This document shows positions 1 through 4,962 of a stretch of DNA of 6,906 bases, one piece after another. Numbering within the stretch: position 1 is the first letter of the stretch; every line of letters starts with the position of its first letter. The stretch comes from Rhodoferax sp. (GTDB lineage: Bacteria > Pseudomonadota > Gammaproteobacteria > Burkholderiales > Burkholderiaceae_C), in the NCBI GenBank assembly GCA_021731215.1, contig JAKFXU010000366.1, positions 1 to 6,906 of the forward strand, written 5' to 3'. The position numbers and the translations under genes were made by a program. The notes beneath the pieces are model-generated. The model saw only the letters and a list, made by a program, of their open reading frames with translations, searched no databases and was not told where the DNA came from.

Positions 1-125
1 CTTTTGGACTGCGCCAGGATCAAATCACAGCGCCGGTAGATGAAGGCAACCAGTTTGCCCACCGCCTGCAAAAGCACACGCGAGCGCACAACGCCAATCG
101 CCTGCAAGGTCTCAGGCCACAGATC
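1..125 (-). pseudogene. Glycosyltransferase family 4 (WbuB/WcaI-like) fragment, N-terminus missing, runs off the window
   Basis: Reading the minus strand from 125 to the window edge gives 41 uninterrupted codons. They begin DLWPETLQAIGVVRS and contain FIYRRCDLILAQS. These match, from memory, the conserved middle of WbuB/WcaI-type GT4 glycosyltransferases (usually 'VQDLWPE...' and 'FIYRRADRILVQS'), which transfer sugars during O-antigen, capsule or exopolysaccharide synthesis at the inner face of the cytoplasmic membrane. Upstream of the DLWPE segment the frame stays open, but the residues no longer look like the family and no start codon precedes it, so the N-terminal half is missing. The broken edge lies about 40 bp downstream of the vapC stop, which suggests that arrival of the vapBC segment cut the gene. 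Family assignment is fairly sure; the exact sugar specificity cannot be told. Confidence 0.62.
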
Positions 126-166
126 GACACATTGGGCATGCTGTAGTCGGCTGCCGCATCTGTTCG

Positions 167-571
167 TCATGAATCAATGGCCCACTCTTCCACCGCCAGG
201 CCTGGCACGCGGTGAAACTCTCGGGCGTTGTTGGTGATGATGGCGCTGTCTTCGGCCATGGCGTGGGCGGCTATCAACATGTCCATTGCGCCCACCGGCT
301 TGCCCAAGCGCTCAAGGGTGGTACGGAGTTGGGCGTAAAAGTGCGTGGCCTCCAGTGGCCAGGGGCGCACGTCAAAACCGGCTAACCAGGCTTCCACCGC
401 AGCGCTGAATCGTGCCGATGCCAATTTGGCTGCGCCAAAGCGCAGCTCAGCCGCCACGATGGCCGACAGCCAGACCTGGTCTCGTTCAAGCGCAGCAAAG
501 CGCTCAATCATGCTGACAGGATGACGGCGCAGTATATAGCTGCAAATGTTGGTGTCGAGTGTGCGGCGCAT
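167..571 (-). CDS. vapC: VapC toxin, PIN-domain ribonuclease
   Basis: This 134-residue protein has the length and layout of a single PIN domain. VapC toxins are Mg2+-dependent endoribonucleases; the enteric plasmid branch (MvpT/VapC) cleaves initiator tRNA-fMet in the anticodon loop and stops translation. Visible acidic residues are D6 (in LDTN), E42 (in AELRFGA) and D97 (in GAMDMLIAAHA). The C-terminal TNNAREFHRVPGLAVEEW segment (from T113) is typical of the tRNA-fMet-cleaving branch, where the fourth site is N/T-rich rather than a clear Asp. It starts 9 bp after the vapB stop in the same direction, the usual antitoxin-first order, with only a weak Shine-Dalgarno, so translation is probably coupled to vapB. 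All expected residues are present and the toxin looks functional. The tRNA-fMet target is inferred from family resemblance. Confidence 0.93.
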   Translation of the reverse strand: MRRTLDTNICSYILRRHPVSMIERFAALERDQVWLSAIVAAELRFGAAKLASARFSAAVEAWLAGFDVRPWPLEATHFYAQLRTTLERLGKPVGAMDMLIAAHAMAEDSAIITNNAREFHRVPGLAVEEWAIDS

Positions 572-580
572 GGGGGCAAC

Positions 581-832
581 TCAAGTCCAGTCGCGCTCTT
601 GTGGTGGGGCATCTTGACGGTCTGCCAAGAATTCAGGCGGCAAGACATCCGAACTGCTATAAAAATTTTGCAGCCATTGACCCATGTCTTTGCTAGCAGC
701 CATTTTGGGCTGTAACCACAGTGCGTCGCCAATCTGCTCAATGCGAACCTCTTGAGCCTGTAGGCGCAACTTGGCTGGCAGGCGTATGGCTTGGCTGCGA
801 CCACTCATGAAAAGTTTTGCGGTGACGCTCAT
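581..832 (-). CDS. vapB: VapB antitoxin, AbrB/MazE-type DNA-binding protein
   Basis: This 83-residue protein would neutralise VapC and, with it, repress their shared promoter. The N-terminal half has the swapped-hairpin AbrB (SpoVT/MazE) signature: TAKLFMSGRSQAIRLP at residues 4-19, in which GRSQAIRLP is the DNA-contact strand-turn-strand. The C-terminal tail, ending in an acidic stretch with a QER motif, corresponds to the part that wraps the PIN-domain active site in the MvpA/VapB branch. I chose the ATG at 832 because GGAG lies six bases upstream (839-842). A TTG at 844 would add four residues but lacks a ribosome binding site and would run into the operator palindrome. It forms an operon with vapC, nine bases downstream. 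Confidence 0.9.
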   Translation of the reverse strand: MSVTAKLFMSGRSQAIRLPAKLRLQAQEVRIEQIGDALWLQPKMAASKDMGQWLQNFYSSSDVLPPEFLADRQDAPPQERDWT

Positions 833-844
833 GGCTGACTCCAA

Positions 845-870
845 ATGTAAGATTACATGTGGATATTACA
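845..870 (-). promoter_or_regulatory. vapBC operator/promoter palindrome
   Basis: Thirteen bases upstream of the vapB start is a perfect inverted repeat, ATGTAA-GA-TTACAT (845-858), followed by a further TTACA half-site at 866-870, giving three TGTAA/TTACA half-sites in 26 bp. On the minus strand, TAATCT and TAATAT hexamers inside this array could serve as -10 boxes; I see no strong -35. VapB-VapC complexes typically bind inverted repeats over their own promoter, so this is the expected autoregulatory site. The palindrome is seen directly; the binding is inferred. Confidence 0.6.
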
Positions 871-881
871 CCTTGTGGAGC

Positions 882-1006
882 TTAGTCCTCCGCCACCGCG
901 TGTTCGCCACGCGCGATACGCTGCATAAAATCGAGCTTGAGCAGCAGCGCCTTCATGCCCGCCACGTCGAGCCGGGTGACCACGTACTCCACGTTGAACG
1001 CCCTGA
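882..1006 (-). pseudogene. C-terminal remnant of an unidentified gene, cut by an IS21-family end
   Basis: The minus strand from about 1006 to a TAA at 882-884 reads as a protein tail with natural-looking composition: AFNVEYVVTRLDVAG, then MKALLLKLDFMQRIARGE, ending AVAED. Upstream the same frame runs into the terminal repeats of the IS21-family remnant (GEFEVAI is encoded by IS sequence), so the real N-terminus is gone. It lies 49 bp upstream of vapB on the same strand. I do not recognise the family; the Leu-rich, basic-then-acidic ending is vaguely like a small antitoxin tail, but that is only a guess. It could also be a fortuitous open frame. Confidence 0.35.
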
Positions 1007-1051
1007 TGGCCACTTCAAATTCCCCCACCTGTGGCCAGTCAAATTCCCCCA
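1007..1051 (-). repeat. Tandem terminal repeats of the IS21-family end
   Basis: Two near-identical units lie 25 bp apart in the same orientation. On the plus strand they are TGGCCACTTCAAATTCCCCC plus A at 1007-1027 and TGGCCAGTCAAATTCCCCCA at 1032-1051. Repeated blocks just inside the tip are a family trait of IS21-type ends, where the transposase binds. They support placing the element's outer boundary just left of 1007. Confidence 0.65.
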
Positions 1052-1315
1052 GGCAGGACGGCTAAATTATCAACTCTTTGGTCTGACTGGTTCTGACTTC
1101 CTTTCTTGGTAACTTCTCCCCGGCCTTTCTGGATTTTTTTGTGAACGGTTGTTTGGCAAGCGCAGCGCGTCAGGCCGAAGGCAAACATCGGGGAGCGGTG
1201 GATGTGGCCGCCGGAGCGAACATGCATGAATTTGGCCGGTCTCAAAATGCCGATGGATTGGCCGGGGTTTGAGAGGTTATTTCGGGAAAATAGGTGCGTG
1301 AGCTGACCGGGGGTG

Positions 1316-1459
1316 TCAGATCTCGATCTGGTCTTTTGAACGATAGCTCTTGCCCTCGATCCGCACGGTCTCAACGTGGTGAAGCAGGCGGTCAAGCAAG
1401 GCCGATGTGAGGACGGCGTCGTTGTTGAAGATGCTGGCCCACTGCTTGAACACTCGGTT
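1316..1459 (-). pseudogene. istB: istB 3' fragment (IS21 transposition helper ATPase)
   Basis: Forty-seven codons ending in TGA at 1316-1318 encode NRVFKQWASIF, then NNDAVLTSALLDRLLHH, then VETVRIEGKSYRSKDQIE. This is the recognisable C-terminus of IstB, the DnaA/DnaC-like AAA+ ATPase that helps IstA choose and capture target DNA. A full IstB is about 250 residues; the Walker A and B motifs and sensor regions are absent. The frame stays open upstream to 1591, but residues before NRVFKQW do not resemble IstB, so the break is at about 1459. Non-functional. Confidence 0.75.
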
Positions 1460-1462
1460 TAA

Positions 1463-1543
1463 AGGACTTTCCTTGACGGTGCGGCCATGTTGGACAACGA
1501 CCGGCCCATCGTGGCTCTGACCCTGCGCCATGACCGCATAGAC
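1463..1543 (+). pseudogene. Internal fragment of an ImmA/IrrE (M78) peptidase-domain protein
   Basis: Twenty-seven codons read RTFLDGAAM, LDNDR, PIVALTLRHDRID. This matches, from memory, the segment just before the active site in XRE-ImmA/IrrE fusion proteins (often annotated as HigA-type antitoxins), where 'TYLDGAAML...PVIALTLRHDRIDNFWFTLxHELAH' is common. The HExxH zinc motif that should follow about ten residues later is missing: after RHDRID the frame continues in unrelated sequence and stops at 1618-1620 (TGA). The fragment is bounded on the left by the istB relic and on the right by the attachment-like region. It has no start codon and no function. It probably marks a third toxin-antitoxin or regulator gene once present here. 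Confidence 0.55.
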
Positions 1544-1570
1544 AGAGATGATCAAGACAGGGATCACTCT

Positions 1571-1593
1571 AGGGTACAAGCGGGGGTACAAGC
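1571..1593 (+). repeat. Direct-repeat pair GGGTACAAGC, integrase arm-site-like
   Basis: AGGGTACAAGC and GGGGTACAAGC occur in direct orientation with a 12-bp period. They resemble, but are not identical to, the GGGGTACAC pairs at 1778-1798 and 6879-6899. Short direct repeats of this kind are typical arm-type binding sites for the N-terminal domain of P4-like tyrosine integrases. The AAGC ending, unlike the other pairs, suggests that this one belongs to a second, related element whose integrase is not in the window. Confidence 0.45.
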
Positions 1594-1599
1594 AAGTGC

Positions 1600-1695
1600 G
1601 GGACTATGTGGGATTAAATGAGTCCGCCTGAGCCTGATTTCTCTTGCAAGTCCTTGATTTACAAGGACTTTAGGCTGTTTTGGGACTATCTGGGA
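1600..1695 (+). repeat. Direct near-repeat GGGACTATGTGGGA / GGGACTATCTGGGA
   Basis: The 14-bp sequence at 1600-1613 recurs at 1682-1695 with one mismatch (G to C at the ninth base). The copies lie 82 bp apart, one on each side of the hairpin at 1648-1670. Together with the neighbouring GGGTACA pairs, this arrangement looks like the compound binding region of a tyrosine-recombinase attachment site. No protein-coding explanation is apparent. Confidence 0.4.
1648..1670. repeat. Perfect 9-bp inverted repeat with 5-nt loop (possible att core or terminator)
   Basis: AAGTCCTTG (1648-1656), ATTTA, CAAGGACTT (1662-1670) form a perfect hairpin. There is no proper T-tract after it on either strand, which weakens a terminator reading. 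Its position midway between two copies of GGGACTATxTGGGA, inside a cluster of integrase-type repeats, fits better with a recombinase core or a protein-binding dyad. Confidence 0.4.
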
Positions 1696-1703
1696 AGAAA
1701 AGA

Positions 1704-1725
1704 TGGTGGCTGGGGCGGAATCGAA
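1704..1725 (-). other. tRNA/tmRNA 3'-end-like segment (possible attachment-site scar)
   Basis: On the minus strand this reads TTCGATTCCGCC followed by CCAGCCACCA, which looks like a T-loop, the 3' half of a T-stem, acceptor bases and a terminal CCA. The spacing is one base short for a standard tRNA, and no matching 5' acceptor strand or cloverleaf is visible in the window. P4-type integrases commonly insert in the 3' ends of tRNA or tmRNA genes and leave such a fragment at the far end of the island. The resemblance is suggestive only. Confidence 0.25.
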
Positions 1726-1777
1726 AAAATCTCCACTCGTCGCGCCAATCCTTATTCTCGCTACCGTCCAATTTCTT

Positions 1778-1798
1778 GGGGTACACGCTGGGGTACAC
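1778..1798 (+). repeat. Direct-repeat pair GGGGTACAC, likely distal attachment arm of the island
   Basis: GGGGTACAC at 1778-1786 and 1790-1798 are separated by GCT (12-bp period). Exactly the same 9-bp unit, spacing and orientation occur at 6879-6899 beside the integrase start, separated by CTA. Two identical arm-type pairs in direct orientation at the edges of a segment holding one integrase fit the two ends of a single integrated element of about 5.1 kb. This is inference from repeat geometry; the true core crossover is not identified. Confidence 0.5.
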
Positions 1799-2018
1799 CA
1801 AACCGGCCAGCAGAAAACCGGAAATTGCGGCTCCGCACCACAGACATTTCCGCTGCTGCACTGGATTATCTCGCATTCGCTCCAGCACGCCAAACGGCGC
1901 AAGGGGACCACGCTCGGGCCGCTGATCATGGTCGTCGCGTTCGTCGGCTTCGTTGGCCAGGTCAAGGGGCGACCTCGATCAACGGCCCGCAGTCTTCCGG
2001 TTCAGACTGCACACGGAT
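1799..2018. other. No recognisable gene between the left attachment-like repeats and abiEii
   Basis: Several short open frames cross this stretch on both strands, but none has a start with a ribosome binding site, a conserved motif or a recognisable product. One plus-strand frame encodes a short hydrophobic run (GPLIMVVAFVGFVGQV at about 1918-1965) that could pass for a membrane segment, but nothing around it supports a gene. No strong terminator follows the abiEii stop on the minus strand. Confidence 0.4.
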
Positions 2019-2933
2019 TCAGGCCAGCAAGGCCTCCAGCGTTGCCGCCTGCTTTTCAAAGTCTGCTGGCCGACGCTGGCTAAAGGTCTGCAAGTTACCC
2101 AGTTTCCAGCGCAGCGCCGGCAGTTCAGACGCATGTGAACATTGGAGCAATGTCCAATCCGGCTGTGCGCGGGCCAGACCCGTCAGGAGCTGTTTGTGCT
2201 GGCCCGTCAGCCGTCGCGGAAGTTCCGCGCGCAGTCTGGCGCGTGTCTCCAGCAGAGCGTCCAGACTTACCGGCTCGGTGGTCATGCCGACGAAATGCTG
2301 GTGGTATTCATGAGCGATGTCTTTTTCGTTCCCGAACAGCACTTCATGGGTGGGTCGGTTGTGCCCGGCCAAGTAAGTCACGCAGCATTCCACCGCCGCG
2401 TCCGACAAACCACCAGACTCGAACATCTTCAGCACGTCAAACAAGTCACGCGGATGCTGGCGATCCATGGCCGCGACCAGTTTGCTGCCATACAGCTCCG
2501 CGGGCGCCAGGACTGGCAATTCCAGCGCCACGCTGAACAGGGCGGCTGTCTTTGGGCTCAAGGGATGGCGCTCGATCGGGAGCACCGTGCCCCGAAAAAC
2601 CACGTTGACTTCAACTTTGACCTGGGATTCGGCGTTCTCGATCAACAGCTTGGTGTCGCCCAGATCCTTGGAATTAACCTTGCGTGTGGCGAGACCCAAT
2701 CGGCCCAGCCGGCCGGCAATGGCATCGAGTTCGTCGCTGATGCCTTTCAAGGCCTGCTCGCGCGGGGTTTGCCACGGCGTGTAGACCACGTCGATATCGA
2801 CTGACAAGCGCGGCATGTCCTGCACGAACAGGTTGATGGCTGTGCCTCCCTTCATGGCGAAGATATCGTTGGCGAACACATCGGGCGCGGCTGTCAGCAG
2901 CAGGCGAACCGTATCGGCGTAGGCTTTATCCAT
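2019..2933 (-). CDS. abiEii: AbiEii toxin, nucleotidyltransferase of a type IV toxin-antitoxin / abortive-infection system
   Basis: This 304-residue protein has the full motif set of the AbiEii/AbiGii (DUF1814) family, DNA-polymerase-beta-like nucleotidyltransferases. KGGTAIN (residues 28-34) is the nucleotide-binding GG-S/T motif. DID (46-48) supplies two metal-binding carboxylates, and E108 in VKVEVNV is the likely third. K151 with R162, D163 and D166 (GSKLVAAMDRQHPRDLFDV) forms the family's conserved C-terminal catalytic motif. Related toxins transfer nucleotides to substrates such as tRNA, or bind GTP, and halt growth; the family acts in phage abortive infection. Its ATG overlaps the last eight bases of abiEi and has no clear Shine-Dalgarno, implying translational coupling. 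All key residues are present, so I expect it to be active. The exact substrate is unknown. Confidence 0.93.
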   Translation of the reverse strand: MDKAYADTVRLLLTAAPDVFANDIFAMKGGTAINLFVQDMPRLSVDIDVVYTPWQTPREQALKGISDELDAIAGRLGRLGLATRKVNSKDLGDTKLLIENAESQVKVEVNVVFRGTVLPIERHPLSPKTAALFSVALELPVLAPAELYGSKLVAAMDRQHPRDLFDVLKMFESGGLSDAAVECCVTYLAGHNRPTHEVLFGNEKDIAHEYHQHFVGMTTEPVSLDALLETRARLRAELPRRLTGQHKQLLTGLARAQPDWTLLQCSHASELPALRWKLGNLQTFSQRRPADFEKQAATLEALLA

Positions 2934-3684
2934 GAGGTTTCAGGCTCAGCAGGTTGCCATCTTTCATGCGGGTGATCCATCGTTTGTCGCTGCCGACAGG
3001 CAGCGTGTACTGCGTTTGCAGGGCTTCCACGTCGACCACCTTGGTTTCGCGTGCCCAGGTCAGGAACAGGCGAACGGTTTTGATGCTGGTACAGGACTGC
3101 AGCAGCTCGCCCAAAACTTCTTTGCGCAGGTTGCGAAGACCATCGAACAGGTTGCGCGCCTCCTCCAGCCCCTGATGCGTACCGACTTCGTAAAGCAGTT
3201 CAAGGACGGCTCGCTCGGGGACTGAGACGCGCAAGCCATCAGTCACACCCGGTGGCGTAGTCAAACTTTTGCTGGCAAGCGTGCCATCCAGCAAGTTGAA
3301 CAGCCTGGCCGACACGTAACGCGATGGGAATCGGGAAGTGAACCACACCGGCAGCACAAAGCGCACGTCGCCCCACAGCACCAGCGCCTCGCGCGTCGCG
3401 AGGTTGTGACGCACGCCCTGAAGCGCCAGTGCGCTCCTGCCAGCCACATGCAGGCCAGCGACGCGGGTTTGCAGGAACTTGATCGCGCCATGCGCACTCA
3501 AGGTGTCACCGGTAAACGCATAAACGCCTTGGCCCAACCGGTCCAGCCAGCCGCTTTCAACGTAGTGAGCCGCCAGTTGGGCAGATATACCGATGCGCTC
3601 CAGAGCGGCCAGATCGAACGGCGTCCCGCGCGGCAGACTGGTCTGGAGCTTCTTGATTAGAGCGTGTCGTGGAGTTCTATCCAT
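2926..3684 (-). CDS. abiEi: AbiEi antitoxin, winged-helix transcriptional repressor
   Basis: This 252-residue protein lies directly upstream of the AbiEii toxin, overlapping it by eight bases. Residues about 5-60 form a winged-helix fold (ALIKKLQTSLPRGTPFDLAA, then GISAQLAAHYVESGWLDRLG and GVYAF in the wing), typical of the AbiEi N-terminal DNA-binding domain. The remaining 190 residues correspond to the antitoxin domain, with VSVPERAVLELLYE near the middle. In characterised systems AbiEi counters the toxin without a stable complex (type IV) and represses its own operon by bending DNA at inverted repeats. The ATG at 3684 is the natural start because an operator-like inverted repeat begins only three bases upstream. 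There is no Shine-Dalgarno, so the transcript may be leaderless or nearly so. Confidence 0.88.
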   Translation of the reverse strand: MDRTPRHALIKKLQTSLPRGTPFDLAALERIGISAQLAAHYVESGWLDRLGQGVYAFTGDTLSAHGAIKFLQTRVAGLHVAGRSALALQGVRHNLATREALVLWGDVRFVLPVWFTSRFPSRYVSARLFNLLDGTLASKSLTTPPGVTDGLRVSVPERAVLELLYEVGTHQGLEEARNLFDGLRNLRKEVLGELLQSCTSIKTVRLFLTWARETKVVDVEALQTQYTLPVGSDKRWITRMKDGNLLSLKPHG

Positions 3685-3686
3685 GT

Positions 3687-3751
3687 ACTAAAAATATCAC
3701 ATATTCTAATCAATCTCAAGAGTAACGATTGAATTTCAATTGATTTTTAGT
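3687..3751 (-). promoter_or_regulatory. abiE promoter bracketed by 25-bp imperfect inverted repeats
   Basis: ACTAAAAAT at 3687-3695 is mirrored perfectly by ATTTTTAGT at 3743-3751, and the match resumes as AATC/GATT twelve bases inward, giving 25-bp arms (3687-3711 and 3727-3751). Between and overlapping them, the minus strand has TTGAGA (3719-3714), a 17-bp gap and TATTTT (3696-3691), a good sigma-70 layout that would start RNA at about the abiEi ATG. An alternative -10, TAGAAT, lies at 3708-3703. Paired inverted repeats around the promoter match the known mode of AbiEi autorepression. A small palindrome, ATTGAA-T-TTCAAT (3728-3740), lies inside the right arm. Confidence 0.6.
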
Positions 3752-4083
3752 GCCTTGTTATATTTTTGACGCATTATTCAATCAATTCACCGCGACCGAA
3801 CCCCTACCAACGGTTCGCCAGGACATTCACCAGAAATACCGCATCCAACGAATGTTGAAAAGCGGACTTGGAGTGAAAAAGCGAGCTGACGGCCCTCTCG
3901 GTCGCCCTCGACTTGCGGTGCCCCTTATCTTCCACACTAGGGCACGGGGCGATTCGCAAGGCGATCGCGCCACGCTCACTAGTCGTGGCGCTCACCAGCG
4001 GCAGGTGCAGGCGACTGCGGCAAGCCCGTCAGGCCCACAGAACTGCGGAAAGATGCAGGCTCCATGCAGGAGCGGCTAGACAG
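3752..4083. other. Intergenic stretch between divergent abiE and WYL-jetA units; contains a hairpin
   Basis: About 330 bp hold no gene that I recognise. The longest frames (plus 3750-4079, minus 3804-3995) lack ribosome binding sites and conserved motifs. The one clear structure is a perfect 8-bp stem, GCGCCACG (3967-3974), with loop CTCACTAGT and CGTGGCGC (3984-3991), without a T-tract. The composition changes from AT-rich near abiEi to GC-rich towards the WYL gene, suggesting a seam between two separately acquired modules. Confidence 0.45.
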
Positions 4084-4117
4084 TACGAATATCCGTATGA
4101 TACGATTTTCCGTATGA
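4084..4117 (+). promoter_or_regulatory. Tandem 17-bp operator-like repeat covering the promoter and start codon of the WYL regulator
   Basis: TACGAATATCCGTATGA (4084-4100) is followed without a gap by TACGATTTTCCGTATGA (4101-4117), 15 of 17 bases identical. Each copy is itself a dyad, TACG-N6-CGTA, and the joint forms another, CGTAT-G-ATACG. A possible promoter is TAGACA (4077-4082), 18 bp, TACGAT (4101-4106), which would start RNA close to the ATG at 4114. No Shine-Dalgarno precedes that ATG, so a leaderless message is plausible. WYL regulators of defence islands (BrxR, CapW) repress their own promoters through similar dyads, so autoregulation is likely. Confidence 0.6.
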
Positions 4118-4962
4118 AATCTGAGCACGGAATTCCCAGTCGCCTGCGCCCGCTGCTGATCCTGCTGTCCTGGGAGGGCGAGGTGGGCCGGGCTCGTGTG
4201 ATGGAACTGTTCGACCTGAGCCCGGTACGAGCCAGCGAATGGATCAGGGAGCTGCGCGACCTGCGCCCCGACTGGATGGTCTGGGATTCGGTCGGGCGCC
4301 GCTACCTTGCCACTCCTGCGTTCCTGCGGACCTTGTCGCGACAAGAGGAGGCCCGAGCGGAGGAAACGTTCGCTTCATACCTTGCGTTGACCCGAATCCC
4401 GTCGCTGCATGCCCACGGTGAGCAGGGAATGCATGTGTTTCCCGACTTCAACGTTCCTGCCGCCATTGTTTTCGCAACGCTACGCCGCGCCATCCGCGAT
4501 ACGAAGGCAGTGGTCTTGACCTACAGGTCGATGAAACATCCCGAGGCCCATCAACGCACGATCGAGCCGCATAACCTAGTGCGCGCGGGCCGGCGGTGGC
4601 ACGTCCGGGGCTACTGCCGACAGAACCAGGACTTCCGTGACTTCGCCCTAGGCCGGATCGTTGGGGTGCGCTTGACCGACGATGCCGCCACCCATAGCCA
4701 CCAAGACGACGCAGCCTGGTCCACGCAAGTCGAGGTACTCCTGGTGCCCCATCCGCTCCTGACGCCGAAACAGGAAGAAGTCGTTCGATTCGAGAACTTC
4801 GGCAACACGTCAGCGCGTCGGCAAACCTGCCGGGCGGCATTGGTCGCCTACCTGATCCAGGATCTTCGCGCGGCAGCCGACCCGGAACGCCAACGCCCCC
4901 CCGACTACCAGATCGCGGTGGCCAACATCGAGGAGCTGCGCCCATGGCTATTCCCGACCTAG
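4114..4962 (+). CDS. WYL-domain transcriptional regulator (BrxR/CapW-like) of the Wadjet locus
   Basis: This 282-residue protein has the three-part build of defence-associated WYL repressors. A winged helix spans about residues 8-75 (LLILLSWEGEVGRARVMELF, then SEWIRELRDL). The WYL domain spans about 125-190, with VLTYRS at 134-139, RRWHVRGYC at 160-168 (WHV in place of the canonical WYL) and FRDFALGRI at 174-182. A C-terminal WCX-like extension follows (VEVLLVPHPLLT from 206). BrxR and CapW are dimers that repress defence operons until a ligand, possibly nucleic acid or a nucleotide, binds the WYL domain. The start at 4114 is chosen because the family's N-terminus begins there; the frame is open to 3913, but the extra residues look non-coding. 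Its stop overlaps jetA by 19 bp, so it would control jetA expression. Confidence 0.9.
   Translation: MKSEHGIPSRLRPLLILLSWEGEVGRARVMELFDLSPVRASEWIRELRDLRPDWMVWDSVGRRYLATPAFLRTLSRQEEARAEETFASYLALTRIPSLHAHGEQGMHVFPDFNVPAAIVFATLRRAIRDTKAVVLTYRSMKHPEAHQRTIEPHNLVRAGRRWHVRGYCRQNQDFRDFALGRIVGVRLTDDAATHSHQDDAAWSTQVEVLLVPHPLLTPKQEEVVRFENFGNTSARRQTCRAALVAYLIQDLRAAADPERQRPPDYQIAVANIEELRPWLFPT

Larger units (their letters stand above)
1004..1459 (-). mobile_element. IS21-family element remnant (istB-side end only)
   Basis: The segment contains the last 47 codons of an IstB-type helper ATPase (1316-1459), a non-coding tail of about 270 bp, and a pair of tandem terminal repeats (1007-1051). IS21 elements carry several TnpA-binding repeats at each end and commonly terminate in a CA dinucleotide; read on the minus strand this end finishes ...GGCCATCA or ...GGCCA, so the outer tip is at about 1004-1007. 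The istA transposase, most of istB and the other end are missing: homology stops abruptly at about 1459, where an unrelated peptidase-like fragment begins on the other strand. It cannot move by itself. Confidence 0.7.

Noticed and set aside
1039..1395. Minus-strand open frame of 118 codons after istB
   Set aside because: It covers the untranslated tail and terminal repeats of the IS21-family remnant and has no ribosome binding site or homology that I can recognise.
1564..1965. Minus-strand open frame of 133 codons with repeated CTPACTP
   Set aside because: The repeats are only the translation of the GGGGTACA direct-repeat pairs, not a protein motif.
1618..2313. Long plus-strand open frame of 231 codons
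   Set aside because: It runs from the attachment-like region into the antisense of abiEii, has no recognisable domain and is rich in Arg/Ser, as expected of a shadow frame in GC-rich DNA.
2142..2804. Plus-strand open frame of 220 codons
   Set aside because: It lies wholly antisense to abiEii, whose motifs and length are complete; no start signal or family resemblance supports it.
3750..4079. Candidate small protein of 109 codons in the abiE-WYL intergenic region
   Set aside because: No ribosome binding site, no conserved motif, and it crosses the abiE operator side and a hairpin; composition shifts along its length.
3913..4113. N-terminal extension of the WYL regulator from an upstream ATG
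   Set aside because: The added 67 residues are Arg/Ala-rich and unlike the family, and they would cover the operator-like tandem repeat.
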